Origin: Antedon mediterranea | Lineage: Eukaryota; Echinodermata; Crinoidea; Comatulida; Antedonidae | DNA length: 64,000 bases | NCBI RefSeq assembly: GCF_964355755.1 | Contig: NC_092671.1 | Location: forward strand, 21,042,001 to 21,106,000 | Reading direction: 5' to 3' | In this document: piece by piece, positions 11,695 to 23,755 of the stretch | Numbering within the stretch: the first letter of the stretch is position 1 | Layout: each line of letters begins with the position of its first letter | Program-made: the position numbers and the translations under genes | Notes under the pieces: model-generated | Databases searched by the model: none | The model's input: the letters and a program-made list of their open reading frames with translations, nothing else | Told to the model about the DNA's origin: nothing

Positions 11695-12873
11695 TTACTA
11701 AAAATAAATTGCACTCCAGTTTTTTCTGAAATTTTTTCCTGGAGGAGGTTCCATATCCTTTTTGCTATTGGACAATTACAGAACAAATGCTGAATGGTTT
11801 CAATTTTACCATCTCCAAATGAGCACATTGAAGTTTCTTTTATATTCATTTTAAATAATTGTTCATTTGTTGCAATTATTCTATTTACAATTTTATATTT
11901 GAAAATATATTAAAACAATATTCATTGTACACGTATGTGGAGCTATAGGTAGATTGTTTTCCATTGTTCGTTATTGAATACAAATTTATTTTCTGCCCAT
12001 TTCTTTTGTGCTTTCCATGATTTAAACATTGAGTTATTTAAAACATCATAAAAAATACGACATCCCTTTCTTTGTTGAAAGAGTACTTTTATATGAAATG
12101 GAATATCTGGCAAAACTGTTTTTTTAATTTCACATATCATTAAATTGTTAAATTTTTCCCTAAGAAGCCTTTTTAATCCTATTAATTTTATGTAATTTAT
12201 CTTAATACCATAGGTATCTTCGACTTCTTTTTTATTCATAAATTGCCCATTGCTGTTAAACAAACAAAATTCCTGCTTTTTCCCAATTTCCATATCTTAT
12301 ACATTCGTTGCCTATTCTTATTACTTCATTATTCCAAATTTGTATTCGTAATAGCTCGTCAACAGACTTTGGATAATAAATAGAAATAAAATTGCTCCAT
12401 GCATCTATTACCTCTTTCCAGAAGAGAATTTTAACATTATCTCTAATGCTGGACAGATGTTTACAATTCGTTTCAAGTTGCATAGAGTTAGACAAATTTG
12501 TTATGTACTTAAATAGCTTAAATATTGGGTTGTCTTCGGATTTATTGTTGAAAATTCTGCGCAACCAAGTTATTTTGAATGACATAAAAAAAAGTTTAAA
12601 TCTACCATTCTTAATCCACCATGTCAAGTAATCACTTTTCATCTGATGCCGGTTTATTTTATCAGGTTTGTTTTGCCAAATAAAACGAAAAAATAAATTA
12701 TTAAGACGTACTACGTATTCATTTGATGGGTTCGGTAAGGACATGATCATATGAATGAGTTTAAGTAACAAGAGTGATTTTATAATAGTTATTTTACCAA
12801 TTACTGTCAAGTTTCTTTTAGACCATTGGTTTATCATACGCTCTATCGTTAGAAACACTCTTTCATTATACAA
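11695..12873 (-). pseudogene. C-terminal half of an L1/Tx1-like LINE protein, broken
   Basis: Two overlapping minus frames plus a downstream one give the post-RT region of an L1/Tx1-type protein: INQWSKRNLTVIGKITIIKS, FFRFIWQNKPDKINR, then a cysteine-rich end (ETSMCSFGDGK...IQHLFCNCPIAKRIW). One frameshift lies near 12256-12293 and stops occur around 11900. No RT catalytic block remains, so it is 5' truncated near 12873. Downstream coding is displaced to 8894-9300 by the nested LINE. Confidence 0.75.
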
Positions 12874-12896
12874 CAGAAATACACAAAATGTTAAAT

Positions 12897-13017
12897 ACCG
12901 GGATGGTGTCCGGCGGGGGATAGTTTATTACCATTAGTTAAGGTCTAATGTAAAGCACCTAGAGGGGTCAGTGATCCATTAGGCGCTATATAAATACTGC
13001 ATGTTTATTATTATTTT
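12897..13017 (+). mobile_element. SINE/LINE 3'-end insertion with (TTA)n tail
   Basis: Contains AAAGCACCTAGAGG... and TAGGCGCTATATAAATACTG followed by TTATTATTATT, the 3' end shared by many metazoan SINEs and CR1/L2 LINEs. The surrounding sequence continues uninterrupted in the inverted paralogue at about 14885, which lacks this ~120-bp block, so the boundaries are supported by an empty site. Confidence 0.6.
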
Positions 13018-13135
13018 TTTAAAAACACCTTATTTTGACATTTAACCTATAGCATGATACAATCATTTTTGTGTGGAGCACACTTACATTTTTAATAACA
13101 AGTGAATATTGTCTTGCTTAATATCAAAATATCAG
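13018..13135 (-). repeat. Family H repeat, inverted relative to 14757-14890
   Basis: AACACC(T)TATTTTGACATTTAACCTATAGC...TTTTTGTGT(G/A)GAGCACACTTACATTTTTAATAAC...CTTAATATCAAAATA matches the reverse complement of 14757-14890 at high identity. Confidence 0.7.
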
Positions 13136-14756
13136 TGACTGTTGTGTGAGTATGGTACATACTATGAATACTTTGTATTGGAAGTCCTAAGTAGGTAATT
13201 CTATTAATTTTAATGAATAACATCACAGTTAAATCTCTCATCACCAAGATCATTATTAATATTTAGTATTATAATTAGTGATCTAAACTATATCGCTGTT
13301 TAACAATTTTAAAAAAACCCGGTAAATGAATGACAAATGCTATACAGTATATTTTAAAACGATAGTTGAACAATAAAAACAAATCAAAGTAACCGTAGTA
13401 TGACTATATTATAGATATTGTTTATTTACTTGTCCTCCTTTTTGTTGGAATCACAAAAACTTAAAATAATTTATAACTAATACTAATTAAGAAGCTTACC
13501 ATGTTTGTAATGACATTGCACAGTAAACATCATTCATACTTCTCAGTATATGTGATTTTAATTAAAACTGAAAATTAATAATTTAATTCTAAAGAACTTA
13601 GGTTTGTTTTGTTCAGATTTTCCAATGTTTCGCTCCATTCCAATAAGCTGTTTGATGCAACATACTTAGTTATATTGAATCTTTTTAATACAAATAAACA
13701 GAAATATGTAAATTAGTTGCATAGTAATCTTTATTCACCTAAACCTATATTTAAGATACTAGTTTCAATTAAAATCAAATGCGCACTGATGTAATATGAT
13801 GGTTTACTATGCAATGTTGATACATTTATTTGCCTCTTAGATTATTAGTAAATCCAACAAAAAGGAGGATGACAAATAATAATAACAATAATGTTCTTTA
13901 GGATTATAATAACATAGTCATACTACTGTAGTAACGGTTTTATTTGATTTGTCTTTAGATTTTTATAATTTTAAACACAAGCAAGAAAGAAAGTGGGTAT
14001 AGTTTTAAAGTGAAATATTGCAAGAGTTTAAATTTGGTATTATAGCATAATGATTTGGGTGTGGAGACGGCGTGACTTTCCCTCTCCATAAATTAAAAGT
14101 AGACAGTACAAACAACAACATTATTGTTAAAGAATTGAGAAGTTTGAAACGATTGTACAAACTAAAAGGTCCATGTTTCCATTTCTTACCTCAGCCCCAA
14201 CCGTGATGGGACTGAAGTGGTGCAGAAAACCTCTACCCTTAACCGCCCTACCATTGAAATTGGCTCGACTTATGTGTATAATTCAGATTCAAATATCTTT
14301 TTAAGGTTTTATACAATTGACTCCAAGCTGGAACTTTGATACGATTTTTACATAAATTAATTTCTGGTCAACTATAGCTCCATATTATCAAAATATCCTT
14401 ATTCAATCGGAACACGATGGGGGGCTGAGGTTGAGAACTTCCTCCTAATCGCCACCTCTTCCACTGAAAACCATCATCCACAGATTTTAAATTTAATAGA
14501 CACATACAAATTAATCGTAATTGGTAGGTCTATCAAAGGCTTTCAAATTCAAACCCCTCTATAAAAACTAGTTTACGGGCCTGGAGTAGCCTACAGTATG
14601 GCAACACGTTTCAATTTATCATGTGATACCTGAAAAGAAAGGCTCCACTTTTTCATAACTTGTAATTTTTTTTAAAACATATTCATTCCTAGTATTTCTA
14701 TGATCATTTGCATGATAAGTGGTCATGATTTGTCTTTTGGCACTTGTTCATTAGAG
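13136..14756. other. Gene-free AT-rich sequence
   Basis: No coding frame, motif or strong repeat recognised. I looked for an upstream MRPL45 exon ending at a phase-0 donor and could not find one here. Confidence 0.4.
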
Positions 14757-15420
14757 TGATATCAATATGAGTGTATTTTGATATTAAGCAAAGACAACAT
14801 TCGCTAGTTATTAAAAATGTAAGTGTGCTCTACACAAAAATGATTCTACCAGCTATAGGTTAAATGTCAAAATTAGGTGTTTTTTAACATGTTGTGTATT
14901 TCTGTTGTATTAGAGCAAATATAAATATATGTTTTGCGAGTAATTTGAGACTAAAATTATAACTTTCTGACTAGTGGTTGCTGAGATATTGATATAGCTA
15001 TTTTCTTGACCAATGGTTAAAAATAAAGTTTCATGGTCATTTTTGGCAAAGTTGTCCATTAAAGTGAATAGAAATATGTATCTTCTGAGTATTTTGACAC
15101 CAAGAATTTCTGAGATATGTAAAGATATTTGTGCCGGCTATTATGTAAAAGGTCAAAATTAGGGGTTTATTGACAGTTTTATAATTTTTATTACATTAGA
15201 ACAAATATAAACATACATGTTGCGAGTAATTTGAGACCATAATTATCACTTTCTGACCAGTGGTTGATGAGATATTCATATGGCCAATTTCTTCACCAGT
15301 GGTCAGAAAAGGGGTTTCTGTCCACTTTTGGCAAAAGTTTCCCATTAGAGTGAATAGAAATATGGGTCTTCTGAGTAGTTTGGCACAAAAAATATTCCAA
15401 TACACCTAGTAGTTACCAAG
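14757..15420 (+). repeat. Family H repeat with internal ~286-bp tandem duplication
   Basis: The block TTAGA(G/A)CAAATATAAA...GCGAGTAATTTGAGAC...TTTCTGAC(T/C)AGTGGTTG starts near 14911 and again near 15197. Each unit also has AGTGAATAGAAATATG and a GGTCAAAATTAG block. Related sequence lies at 59560-59800. The minus frame at 15196-15405 is a by-product. Confidence 0.65.
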
Positions 15421-15779
15421 TTACCAACTAATTATTCCTTGCAAGGTAAGGTGTACGCCTAATTAGGCAAGTTTATACATAAGGAGGCCTAGCTACACGA
15501 CCCGGCAGATATTCTACTGGTTGTTGGCTATATAATATAACAGATATAGCCTTTTATATCGGTAAAATATAAGATTTGACATACTCCCGAGAATAATATT
15601 TTTCTAGAGGCAATATATATTTCCCACAGTTTGCGCTTCGAGAAATATATATTCCCTCAAGCAAAATATCATTCCCTCGCGAATGTCAAATCTTATATTT
15701 CACCACTAAGCAGGCAATATCTATGTAATATTTAAAATTTACAATAATTATTAATAATATTTTTACCCTTAATTTTTAG

Positions 15780-15931
15780 GGAGCAAAGCAGCGTCTAGAA
15801 AGGGTAAAAAATGTTGGAGTGTCCCAAGTACATGTTCGAAAAATAAGACGCCATGAGCCAGAATTTATGCCATCTGAATTTGCTTGGAAAGCACAACAAA
15901 TCTATATAAAGGCAAATAAAACACTTCAAGA
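15780..15931 (+). CDS. MRPL45: MRPL45 (mitochondrial ribosomal protein mL45), internal coding exon
   Basis: mL45 is a protein of the large subunit of the mitochondrial ribosome, with a Tim44-like fold, in the matrix at the inner membrane. The exon begins after TTTTTAG and ends before GTAAGA. It encodes 50 residues plus two bases, starting GAKQRLERVKNVGVSQVHVR and containing EPEFMPSEFAWKAQQIYI, which aligns with the part of vertebrate mL45 just before the Tim44-like domain. Intron phase at its 3' end is 2, matched by the next exon. About 120 upstream residues of the family are not found in the window. Identification is from remembered family sequence, and the in-frame joining of all four exons makes it strong. 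Confidence 0.88.
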
Positions 15932-17727
15932 GTAAGATTTTTTGTACTTTATTTTTGTATGTCTATTAATATAACACACACAGTCTGTACAAATGACACT
16001 AACCATGTGTGTTGGCCATAGTCCGGTGGCAGGATGGGGGAATCACCCGAAAGGGGACAAATTGCCATCTAACTTTTCTAGACCAAAATTTTCCGTAGAT
16101 TACAAATATGGAAGGTAATCGATCAGGAAAGGAAGCGTTTTAGAGATATAATGGGTCAAAGTTCAAAATTGACCAATTACAGTACAACAATGTATATGTA
16201 TAACAAATTTATTGAAGAACAATTTTGTCTTTTATTACATTTTTATGATTATAGGTGTCTATTCAATCACCTTATGAAAAAAAAAATGTTGTGATTAAGG
16301 GTCAAATGTCAATATTGACCAATCATAGAACGTACCTATAAAACCAAATAAAAACTAATAATATTTAACAAAAAAATGGATGTTTTCTCATCCTGTTAAT
16401 CATACCCAATGTAAAAGAGCGAATACATCATTTCATCGATTGACATAAGGTCAATTTCGTCAGTTGACATAAGGTCAAAGGTCAACATTTTAATAAAGTT
16501 GTCCAAACTATGATATTGATAGTTTTACAAGTAATTATTTGATCAGTAAAGTTATGTTATTTCGTTATAGTTTTGATCAATATAATTATAATTCTGTAAT
16601 TAATCAAATCAGACATAAAATGTTATATTGACCTTGAATAAAATAAATAGTTAAAGCACAACTTATAAAACTTTTAAAAATTAATTTTGCAGAATTTGCT
16701 CAGAACATGGTTGTAGGTCTGCAATATTCATCTGATTTAAATAAACTATCTGATTTGATCTGCTTCTTTACGTTGGCAATATACAGTATAATTTTGGTTT
16801 TTATTTGTCTAGGTTACTCGGATAACTGAGAATACTTTGTACTAGCCAGTCTGTGCACCTTAACTGGTAAACAAAATACAATTATGTGGTTTTTGTCTAG
16901 ATTTGGTAGCTTTGTAAAGTTTACGGATTAGTTTCCATTGGTTTTCACAGGCGCCTTGAGCACTCTGGTGGATAAACGTACCTACAAATCTTACTATAAT
17001 TGGTTATCACTTTTTTTATCTCCATTGCAATCAGAACTAGCCGGTGCTCCAGAAAGATATATTCTTCCATTGCTATCAATAAAATGATTCTAAAAGAGAT
17101 GATTATCTCTAACTTTTGTTGTAGAGCGCACATGTTTTACAACTTCCAGACACTATTCTGTGAAGATTTTGGTCATTTGGTTTGTTCTGCAATAAAGTAA
17201 TGATTATCTCTATACGTGACCACAGGATTGATTTCTAATTTCTTTTTTGAAAAAAGGAAGAAACATAATCATTTACAGTGAACACAATCATTCCAAGCAT
17301 TGCTTTTTTATATTAGTTGACATTGACTTGGTTCTATTAGTCTCCGACCCTTGCCATTGCCAATAGTGATCTTCCGATTCATTTTATCCTAATAGTCTAC
17401 TGTTTTCCAATGTAATGTTTTATTATGAATAAGCCTAAATTGAAATGAAAATATTTTACGTTCGTTAGATAGACGCATAAAGAAGAGAATCAGATGAGTT
17501 TATTCTCTCCTGATGTCATACTGCTAACTTTTTAACAGTATATATGCAAACTTGGACCTTATTACAAAATTGGACCTTATTACAAAATTAGTACTACACT
17601 ATGCACAGGAAAGATATCTGTGGCTAGCAACCATATCGAGACTCATATAAAAGTTGTGGTCTGTATGTGTAGTGAGTTGTGGATTCCAGTTTTTATTAGC
17701 CAATAAAAGTTGGTTTATTATACTTTG
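15932..17727. other. MRPL45 intron, no gene; short GGTCAAA repeats
   Basis: Holds two copies of a GGGTCAAA(G/T)...TATTGACCAAT(T/C)A block about 150 bp apart (near 16148 and 16300) and GACATAAGGTCAA repeats near 16440-16480. The small frames at 16945-17200 lack homology signals. Confidence 0.45.
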
Positions 17728-17950
17728 CATGGGCAAGTATAATAAAAGCGCACTGATAAAAGTTATTAAAGTAAAAACAAATTGTATCAAAAATAAAATT
17801 TGGAACTACTGTATTTACGGTGGCCATTGATTTTGTTATACACTATCCCTTCACTTAGAAATATATGTAGACTAAAAAAGGAAAGCAATACTGGATATGG
17901 AACTTTATACTTTACTTTTGACTGTTGAGACTTTGCTAAAATAAAAGACG
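17728..17950 (+). repeat. Family D repeat copy
   Basis: Matches 37480-37601 joined to 39024-39095: ATAATAAAAGCG(C/T)AC, GGCCATTGATTTTGTTATAC, ACTATCCCTT and GAAAGCAATACTG...GGATATG. Here the block is continuous, providing the empty site for the 1.4-kb element at 37602-39023. Confidence 0.7.
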
Positions 17951-18315
17951 CTAAAGAAAACTTGTGCTGTGTGAATTAGATGATGCGCACAAACACTAAC
18001 CAAATTATAAAATGCCAAACTATATTATTTTGGTTTTTTTTAGTGGTGTATTAATTATTTGATACATACAGATAAATAAAAAAGTTTAACATAAATCGAT
18101 TAAAAAAATACATTGCTGAGGAAACATGAATTGTTAAGTTGTTTTCATGTTCAACAATATATTAAACCATTTGGAATTGTTTTGTTTGTATGTGTTCATT
18201 TTTCTTCATTTACATTTTATTTTTTTTTCAACGGTTTTGATATATTACAATTTTTTGTGTTGGAGATTCGTTAGCTATTTGCTACTTCTGTAATTAAATT
18301 ATAATTATATAAATC

Positions 18316-18420
18316 TATAGCAGTAACCCGTGCTCTGCACGGTCTTGTCTACCTTAAAAATAATTTGCATTGGATGATTAAGTATAAAAACGCAGTACTG
18401 GATATGGGTTATGAAAGTAA
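18316..18420 (+). repeat. Short family D variant with terminal hairpin
   Basis: AGCAGTAACCCGTGCTCTGCACGG begins like the copy at 37437. The hairpin CCGTGC-TCT-GCACGG is perfect at 18328-18342 (one mismatch in the 37446-37460 copy). GCAGTACTGGATATG near 18392 corresponds to the 3' part of family D. A hairpin near the end suggests a rolling-circle-type terminus, but this is inference. Confidence 0.5.
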
Positions 18421-18507
18421 CAGCGTGCATGAGAGGTGCACGTTGAAGTATGTCAATCAGTCGGCAGATTAAAACATTTTAATGATCAAATAAGTTATAG
18501 AATAAAA

Positions 18508-18640
18508 CAAGCACGAATGTGCGATACTCGGGGTACAGCAAAAGAAGCTGTAATGACGTTATAAGACGGTAAGTAACGTCACATACACATCAATAACCTT
18601 GCTACCAAATACGGCTAGATTCTGAAAAGTTATGTCACAT
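18508..18640 (+). repeat. Family C repeat, partial copy
   Basis: Starts AAGCACGAATGTGCGATACT with a small GCAC/GTGC hairpin, followed by GTAATGACGT and ACATACACATCAATAACC. Longer copies are at 32735-33745 and 53720-53990. Confidence 0.65.
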
Positions 18641-18891
18641 AACCGGAAATGGCATAATTACAGTAAATTATGATATCTCAAAGTGATTTTCTTTTCAAAG
18701 ATACTAAACACGTTATTACAAAAATCTCCAAGTAATTTCCTTTAAAAAAAAAAGAAAAAAAGAAATTTCCTTTTTAAATGATACGAAACACGGCTTATTT
18801 TCCAGGGTTGGATGAGGATTTTGTAGGGTACGGGGTTCATTATTTTTATTTTGTAAACCTAGTCATATATCTGGGGTTACCCTACATTTGT

Positions 18892-19481
18892 TTATTCAAG
18901 GAAGCTAAAACAAGTTGCATCATGATCAGAATAGTATACTGGATGGAGGAAATGACCAATGTTAGTTTCCATGTTGTGGTACACGTGATCCAGTATTCTA
19001 CCTTCTATGTGCGTTGATTCGTTGATTATTTGCGTGAAGCCAAGATTTGTCAAACTTTCAAATAATTTGTTTCCTGTAGGATCGGTGTTTATATCGCCGC
19101 AGATCACAGTTTTCTTGTTGTTTGATATACAACGTAAAAGTGCCTCTGTAAATTCTGTGATCGGACTATTTTGGAGACCTATAAACACAGATGAGTTCAA
19201 AATTTGACAAGCCGATTTTAAGTATTTATGGTTCTTCTTAGCCTCTGAATGAAGAGGTGATACAGTGTAGTTTGACTTCACGTATATTGCTACTCCTTTA
19301 CCACGACCTTCACTGCATGTGAACAGTTTGTATCTTGGACATTCTTCAATAACCATGTTTCTGTTAGGCAGATGCAGTCTGCATTCATAAGTTTGAAATC
19401 AGAACTAATATCAGCTAGATGTTTACGCAATGATCGAATATTCAGCTGCACTAGTTTAGTTTTGGTTGATTTGACGTCAGT
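18892..19481 (-). pseudogene. Helentron C-terminal endonuclease domain
   Basis: Endonuclease/exonuclease/phosphatase-type domain. The order is QLNIRSLRKHL, CLTETW (catalytic Glu), then after a one-base shift near 19356 KGVAIYVKSNY, CGDINTDPTGNKLFESL, RILDHVYHN and the final YSDHDATCF with the SDH triad. All main blocks survive, unlike the reading frame. It follows the helicase after an in-frame TGA (19482-19484) with the codon phase preserved, so helicase and endonuclease were once one polypeptide. This fusion is characteristic of Helentrons, where the domain resembles LINE endonucleases. Confidence 0.82.
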
Positions 19482-21763
19482 TCATTCTTGGTATCGAGTG
19501 TTGATAGCTGAATTTTTTATCAACTGGGCTGTTAGCAGTGCACCTGGATTCACGTTTATCATTTTCTCAACATCAAAACATGTTAGGAACAACTGATCTT
19601 GTGTCTGAATACAACCGAAGAGCACATAAGCTTGTGATGGGTGAAAAATCTTCTCCATGTGACCGACTATTATAGTCTGTCCTTAAAATTTATGCACGGT
19701 ACAGCACCAAGCAAGTGGGATCTGAATGAGTTTCACGCTAGTAGTGTTTTCTTTCTCTTTGCTTCCGATTGAGTACTCATATGATATTGGTTTGATTACG
19801 GTCAATCCATCAGTTCTTTTAGTAGATTTTCTCAACATATCACCAACTTCCTCATCATCAAACTTAATCATTACTTCAGTAACAACTGCCTGGTTATTAC
19901 TGTCTGGTTTAGTGTTCACAATACTGACACCCATTGCACCATTCACTAAACGATCCTGTATTTGGATGTTATATGTGAGCATTATGCGTGCGCCTTCCTT
20001 CAGTTTGAGTGTACTTTGAAATTGTGTATTATTCACGCAACCATCTCTAATGATCTTAGGCTTGTAGGTTTTCTGTGTAGGGTGTACATTTACCGCATGT
20101 ATCGTATATATTCAGTACCTTCTAGATCGCTCAGTCTCTCATCATTGAAATGGTTGACTTCTGCGTTAGTTCCAAACAAATGTATCCCATCTATAGGGAT
20201 ATCTTTAGTAACTCTCTTTTTCAGAAGATCGATATCAAGCTGTTCTTTCAGGCCATATCGGATACGTCCTAGAACTTCTGCGTATTCGCGATGTTCGCCT
20301 TGACGATGGTTATAACGTAACTCTATCATAGTAAAGAGATCCCATAAGGAACGGAGTGTGTAAGAAAGAGCAAAATTCTCGTTTGATGGCTCATCGAAAA
20401 TATATCTTGCTGATACGGGTCGGAGCTGAAGTAGATCACCGAACAGGACAATAGAAATTCCAGCAAAGTCTCGCTGATTTCCCAATATCTCTTGAAGTCG
20501 TAGATTCAACTGATACAACTGGTCTGCTTTTACCATTGACATTTCATCTATCACGACTAACTTCAATCCTTGTAACAACGATCTCATTGCATCTCGCTTT
20601 TTATCACTCAAACTGATAAATTTGTTTCCAAAGGGCAGATTGAACACTGTATGCATAGTCGGACCTTTGATGTTTACTGGCTGCAGTTCCTGTTGGAGCA
20701 GCAAGGATCACAAGTGGTTGATTGGGATTTCTGTCATCGTCTGTTCTCAGTGTGGCTTCTGCCCACTGTGCTATTACACGTATCAACTCTGATTTTCCCA
20801 AACCTGCACCTCCATGAACTACCAAAAGTGGTGGATCTTTTACCCTGGTTCCGAGTTTAGTAGATTTTCGTATATCTCTCAAGTATTTCAGTACCCAATT
20901 GAAAGCTTGTCGTTGATCCTCATCAAGTTTTGTCACCGACACATTTGTTCTTTATCAGATATGTCAATTCGCCTGAATATCAATCCAAGATCACTGGTTA
21001 CTTCGTCATTTGTATCGACGATACCCTCTGGTTCAGTTGCTAGGTTCTGAACGTTAACATTTGTACCAATCTCACGCTGTTCATCATTCTCCTGTTCCAG
21101 TGATGGATCCAGCATATCACCAATATGGTTAGCACGATGACCATTATCCTGCGATTCGATGAAGTTTCGACCCGCTTCTACATTGTTACGATGAGGGAAT
21201 AGCATATTTTTTACTATGTTGATCTCGTTTAGTTTGCTCTCATACAAGTCTAAGCACTTTTGGAAGTCATCGCTTATGCAATCACTTTCTTTCAGCCACG
21301 GCCAGTAAAGTAAGAGCTCCGAGTAGGCAAACTGATGTGGTTCTTTTATCTGATTGCATTTATGTTGACGTAATATAGCTGGTCGTTGACGTAGTTTCAT
21401 ATACAATGTATCAGTGAGTTTGATCAATGCTGGTAGGAATTCGGTGGGTTTCACATCCGCAGTAACAATAGGTTTATCACTCACACCATGTACTCGGTCT
21501 GTAAAGACTTTTCCTTTCGTTTGACTGAATGGACAAGTATACATGGTGCTGAACTGAGCAAGGGTCATAATACGTATGGGACCAGGTCGTTTCTCGAATT
21601 TCTCATGTATTGAGAGGTTTCGCTGAACGTATTTACCTTTTTTGCCAGGTATAGTAATGAAATTACTATTTGCTCTGTTAGATTTTTTCATTGTACAATT
21701 ATTCTCGTCATCGTCATCGTCAGGCTCAGACCAGGGAGTTGTTATTAGATGGAGTAACATCAT
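19482..21763 (-). pseudogene. Helentron Pif1-family helicase region, multiply disrupted
   Basis: Superfamily 1B DNA helicase that would unwind DNA during rolling-circle transposition. Blocks in order: PHQFAYSELLLYWPW upstream linker (near 21330), DEDQRQAFNWVL, Walker A GGAGLGKSELI (near 20800), APTGTAA, Walker B VVIDEMSMV, FGDLLQLRPV, LVNGAMGVSI and the C-terminal LAWCCTVHKF. The frame shifts near 20938, 20690 and 20060. TAA at 19683-19685 interrupts the ...VHKF-x-GQTII block and TGA at 19482 ends it before the endonuclease. At the upstream end the frame runs into the Harbinger-type element. Catalytic motifs are intact as sequence but no continuous product is possible. Confidence 0.85.
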
Positions 21764-21820
21764 AGTATGTTCTTTTGATCAGTCTACTTTTCCGACAGGA
21801 AGTAGAATAGATAAGACTTA

Positions 21821-22700
21821 GGGTATGTTCAGACTCACGGAGTTACGGTGGAGTTATCTACGCAAGGCGTACGGTAATCCGTGGCGTTAAAGTCAAGGTG
21901 TTCAGACACAACGATTAGCATTCCAAACGTCTTGCGTTTAAAGCGGAAGTTCCGTCATACCGAAACGGCCGATGGGATACATACACACAATAACAACAAC
22001 AGAGCTGAGAGTGACACGCGCGAAAGTTTACAACACTAGCTAGGCCTAGCAATATAATACAATGTTACCTTCAAATGTAATGGTTTTTTTTGCCGATTTT
22101 TTTGCAAATCCTTACAGAAGATAGTAATTTCGAACATAATTATTACACGGACAATGACTTTGCCATTATTTGTATGATTTTAATTAATTTTGTGAAATCA
22201 TGTCGCCGACGCCAACTTCGTCAGGAAGAATTTTGCAGTTTAGATGCAATTTCTTTAAAAACAGCCATCTTGTTGCCGGCGCTAGCTTTCCAATTCCTAA
22301 TTTCTATCTTGTCTTTAAATTCAGGGCTGCTCCATAATGAAATCAAATCAGCCACTTCTTTACTTTTCCATGTAACACGTTTCATTTTAATTCGAATGTT
22401 GCTGTTGATCTAGGCTAGCTCGAGGAATAGCTATATTGTTTTGCTATTTAAAAAAACCTCGCGAATAGACTGCTGCTAATTGCGGTCGTGTCTTTTCATT
22501 GGCTGACGTTGACCGGAGGTTGAAATCACTGATGCATCAATGGATTAGCCTTATGAAATCTACCCTCTCCCGCTGGAGTTATTAACGCCACTGGCGCGGA
22601 GTAACAGCTCCCTAACGCTAATCCGCGGCATGGTTCAGACACAAAAATATGTACGCCGCGTACATAACTCCACCGTAACTCCGTGAGTCTGAACATACCC
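21821..22700 (-). mobile_element. PIF/Harbinger-type element, 880 bp, TTA target duplication
   Basis: Ends GGGTATGTTCAGACTCACGG and its exact reverse complement (about 37 bp identical) are flanked by TTA at 21818-21820 and 22701-22703. GGG-starting ends and a TWA duplication are hallmarks of Harbinger elements. It carries a Myb-like ORF but no DDE transposase, so it is an internally deleted derivative. It lies inside the Helentron. Confidence 0.85.
22221..22385 (-). CDS. Small Myb/SANT-like DNA-binding ORF of the Harbinger-type element
   Basis: A 54-residue frame, MKRVTWKSKEVADLISLW...EFKDKI...NKMAVFKEIASKL, ends TGA at 22221-22223. The spaced tryptophans and KE-x4-LI-x-LW pattern fit the Myb/SANT-like protein that Harbinger elements encode beside their transposase, which helps bind ends and import the transposase to the nucleus. 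Full family members are longer, so this is a C-terminally truncated remnant. It lies centrally in the TIR-bounded element. Confidence 0.65.
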   Translation of the reverse strand: MKRVTWKSKEVADLISLWSSPEFKDKIEIRNWKASAGNKMAVFKEIASKLQNSS

Positions 22701-22919
22701 TTAATCCCCGATAAACAGTTCCTCATCAAATAAACAATTTTCCCTGACGTAATCAATGACACGCGCATGCGCAGAAAAGTCAAAGTTGCTTTGCTTCGCT
22801 TGAATAACTCTGGCCTACGTCAGACATCGTCATGGTGTTTCAGAAAGCCAGATGATACAATCGCGACACAATGACAACTTCTAACTATACCGATGTAGAC
22901 TTTTCCGATTTAGATTTCG

Positions 22920-23679
22920 ATGATAATTGATAGCGATTTAGAAGATGTTGATCTAAATGAAAATGTGCCAATGTATTGCCCATGTGGAGAAAGTTCTGAC
23001 GATCAAATGATCGCTTGTGAAGGAAAAGCATGTTCTAATGAATGGTTCCATTTTGAATGTGTGAAGCTCACATCTTCTGAAGTTCCAGCTGGCAAATGGG
23101 TTTGTGAGCAATGCAGTCAACAACACGACGTTAATAATATTGGGCATAGGCCTGGCTCAAGTAGGCCTAGTGTTAAGCGACCTAGGCCTAGTAGTAGTAC
23201 TACTACTCAAGAAACAGGTTAGTAACTGGTGTAGCCTATTCAATATTTGATATTACTGCAGCCTACCGTTCCTAGAATCTCTAGCAAAGAAAGGAGGCCT
23301 TTTACGTTGCCTTTTTTTTACAGGTATTTATTCATTGAACTTTAATAATATTTCATCAGGAAGGAAGGGAGGGACGGTCAACTAGGGGCTAGGCCTACCC
23401 CAATAAAAACAACTTTCTGATGATGCAGTATTATTTCCATTTATTAATTATGACCTGGGCTGTCACTACTGACAATTGGGAAGATTTATGTATTTTTCAT
23501 TTGTTAACAAATGCCGGGAGTTGTTAATTGTTAATTGTTTTTTATCAATTCTAGACAAAGATGTTCCTGCACAGACCAGGGAACTCCCTGCACAGACAAA
23601 GAAGAAAGGGGCTACAGTGCCGAAGAAAAAATCAAGTACTGTACAGTACTGTATATCTAAATGTAACCAAGGCTTTTAA
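22920..23679 (+). CDS. Spliced small PHD-finger protein (140 residues)
   Basis: Exon 1 (22920-23217) and exon 2 (23555-23679) join in frame (phase 1) across a GT-AG intron and end in TAA; AATAAA follows at 23696. Residues ~18-65 form a C4HC3 PHD finger: CPCGE...MIACEGKAC...EWFHFEC...GKWVCEQC. Met before the third Cys and the Trp before Phe-His are positions that in ING-type PHD fingers read methylated H3K4; this resemblance is inference. The rest is low-complexity and basic (PKKKSS). A frame starting at 22871 gives more acidic residues (SNYTDVDFSDLDF) and looks like an upstream part shifted by one base. It sits within the Helentron between Rep and helicase. It may be a transposon-encoded or captured gene; it is not RAG2-like. 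Confidence 0.65.
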
Positions 23680-23755
23680 TGAATGATATGCTGTAAATAA
23701 AAATAATCGATATACTGAGTCATTTTTTAATTCTCTGTATTAAATACATGTACAA

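Noticed and set aside
18316-18345. Helentron 3' terminus at the CCGTGC-TCT-GCACGG hairpin
   Set aside because: The same hairpin heads an unrelated family D copy at 37437, so it more likely marks that repeat.
22920-23679. RAG2 homologue
   Set aside because: The PHD finger has ING-type spacing, no Kelch repeats are present, and the gene is only 140 codons.
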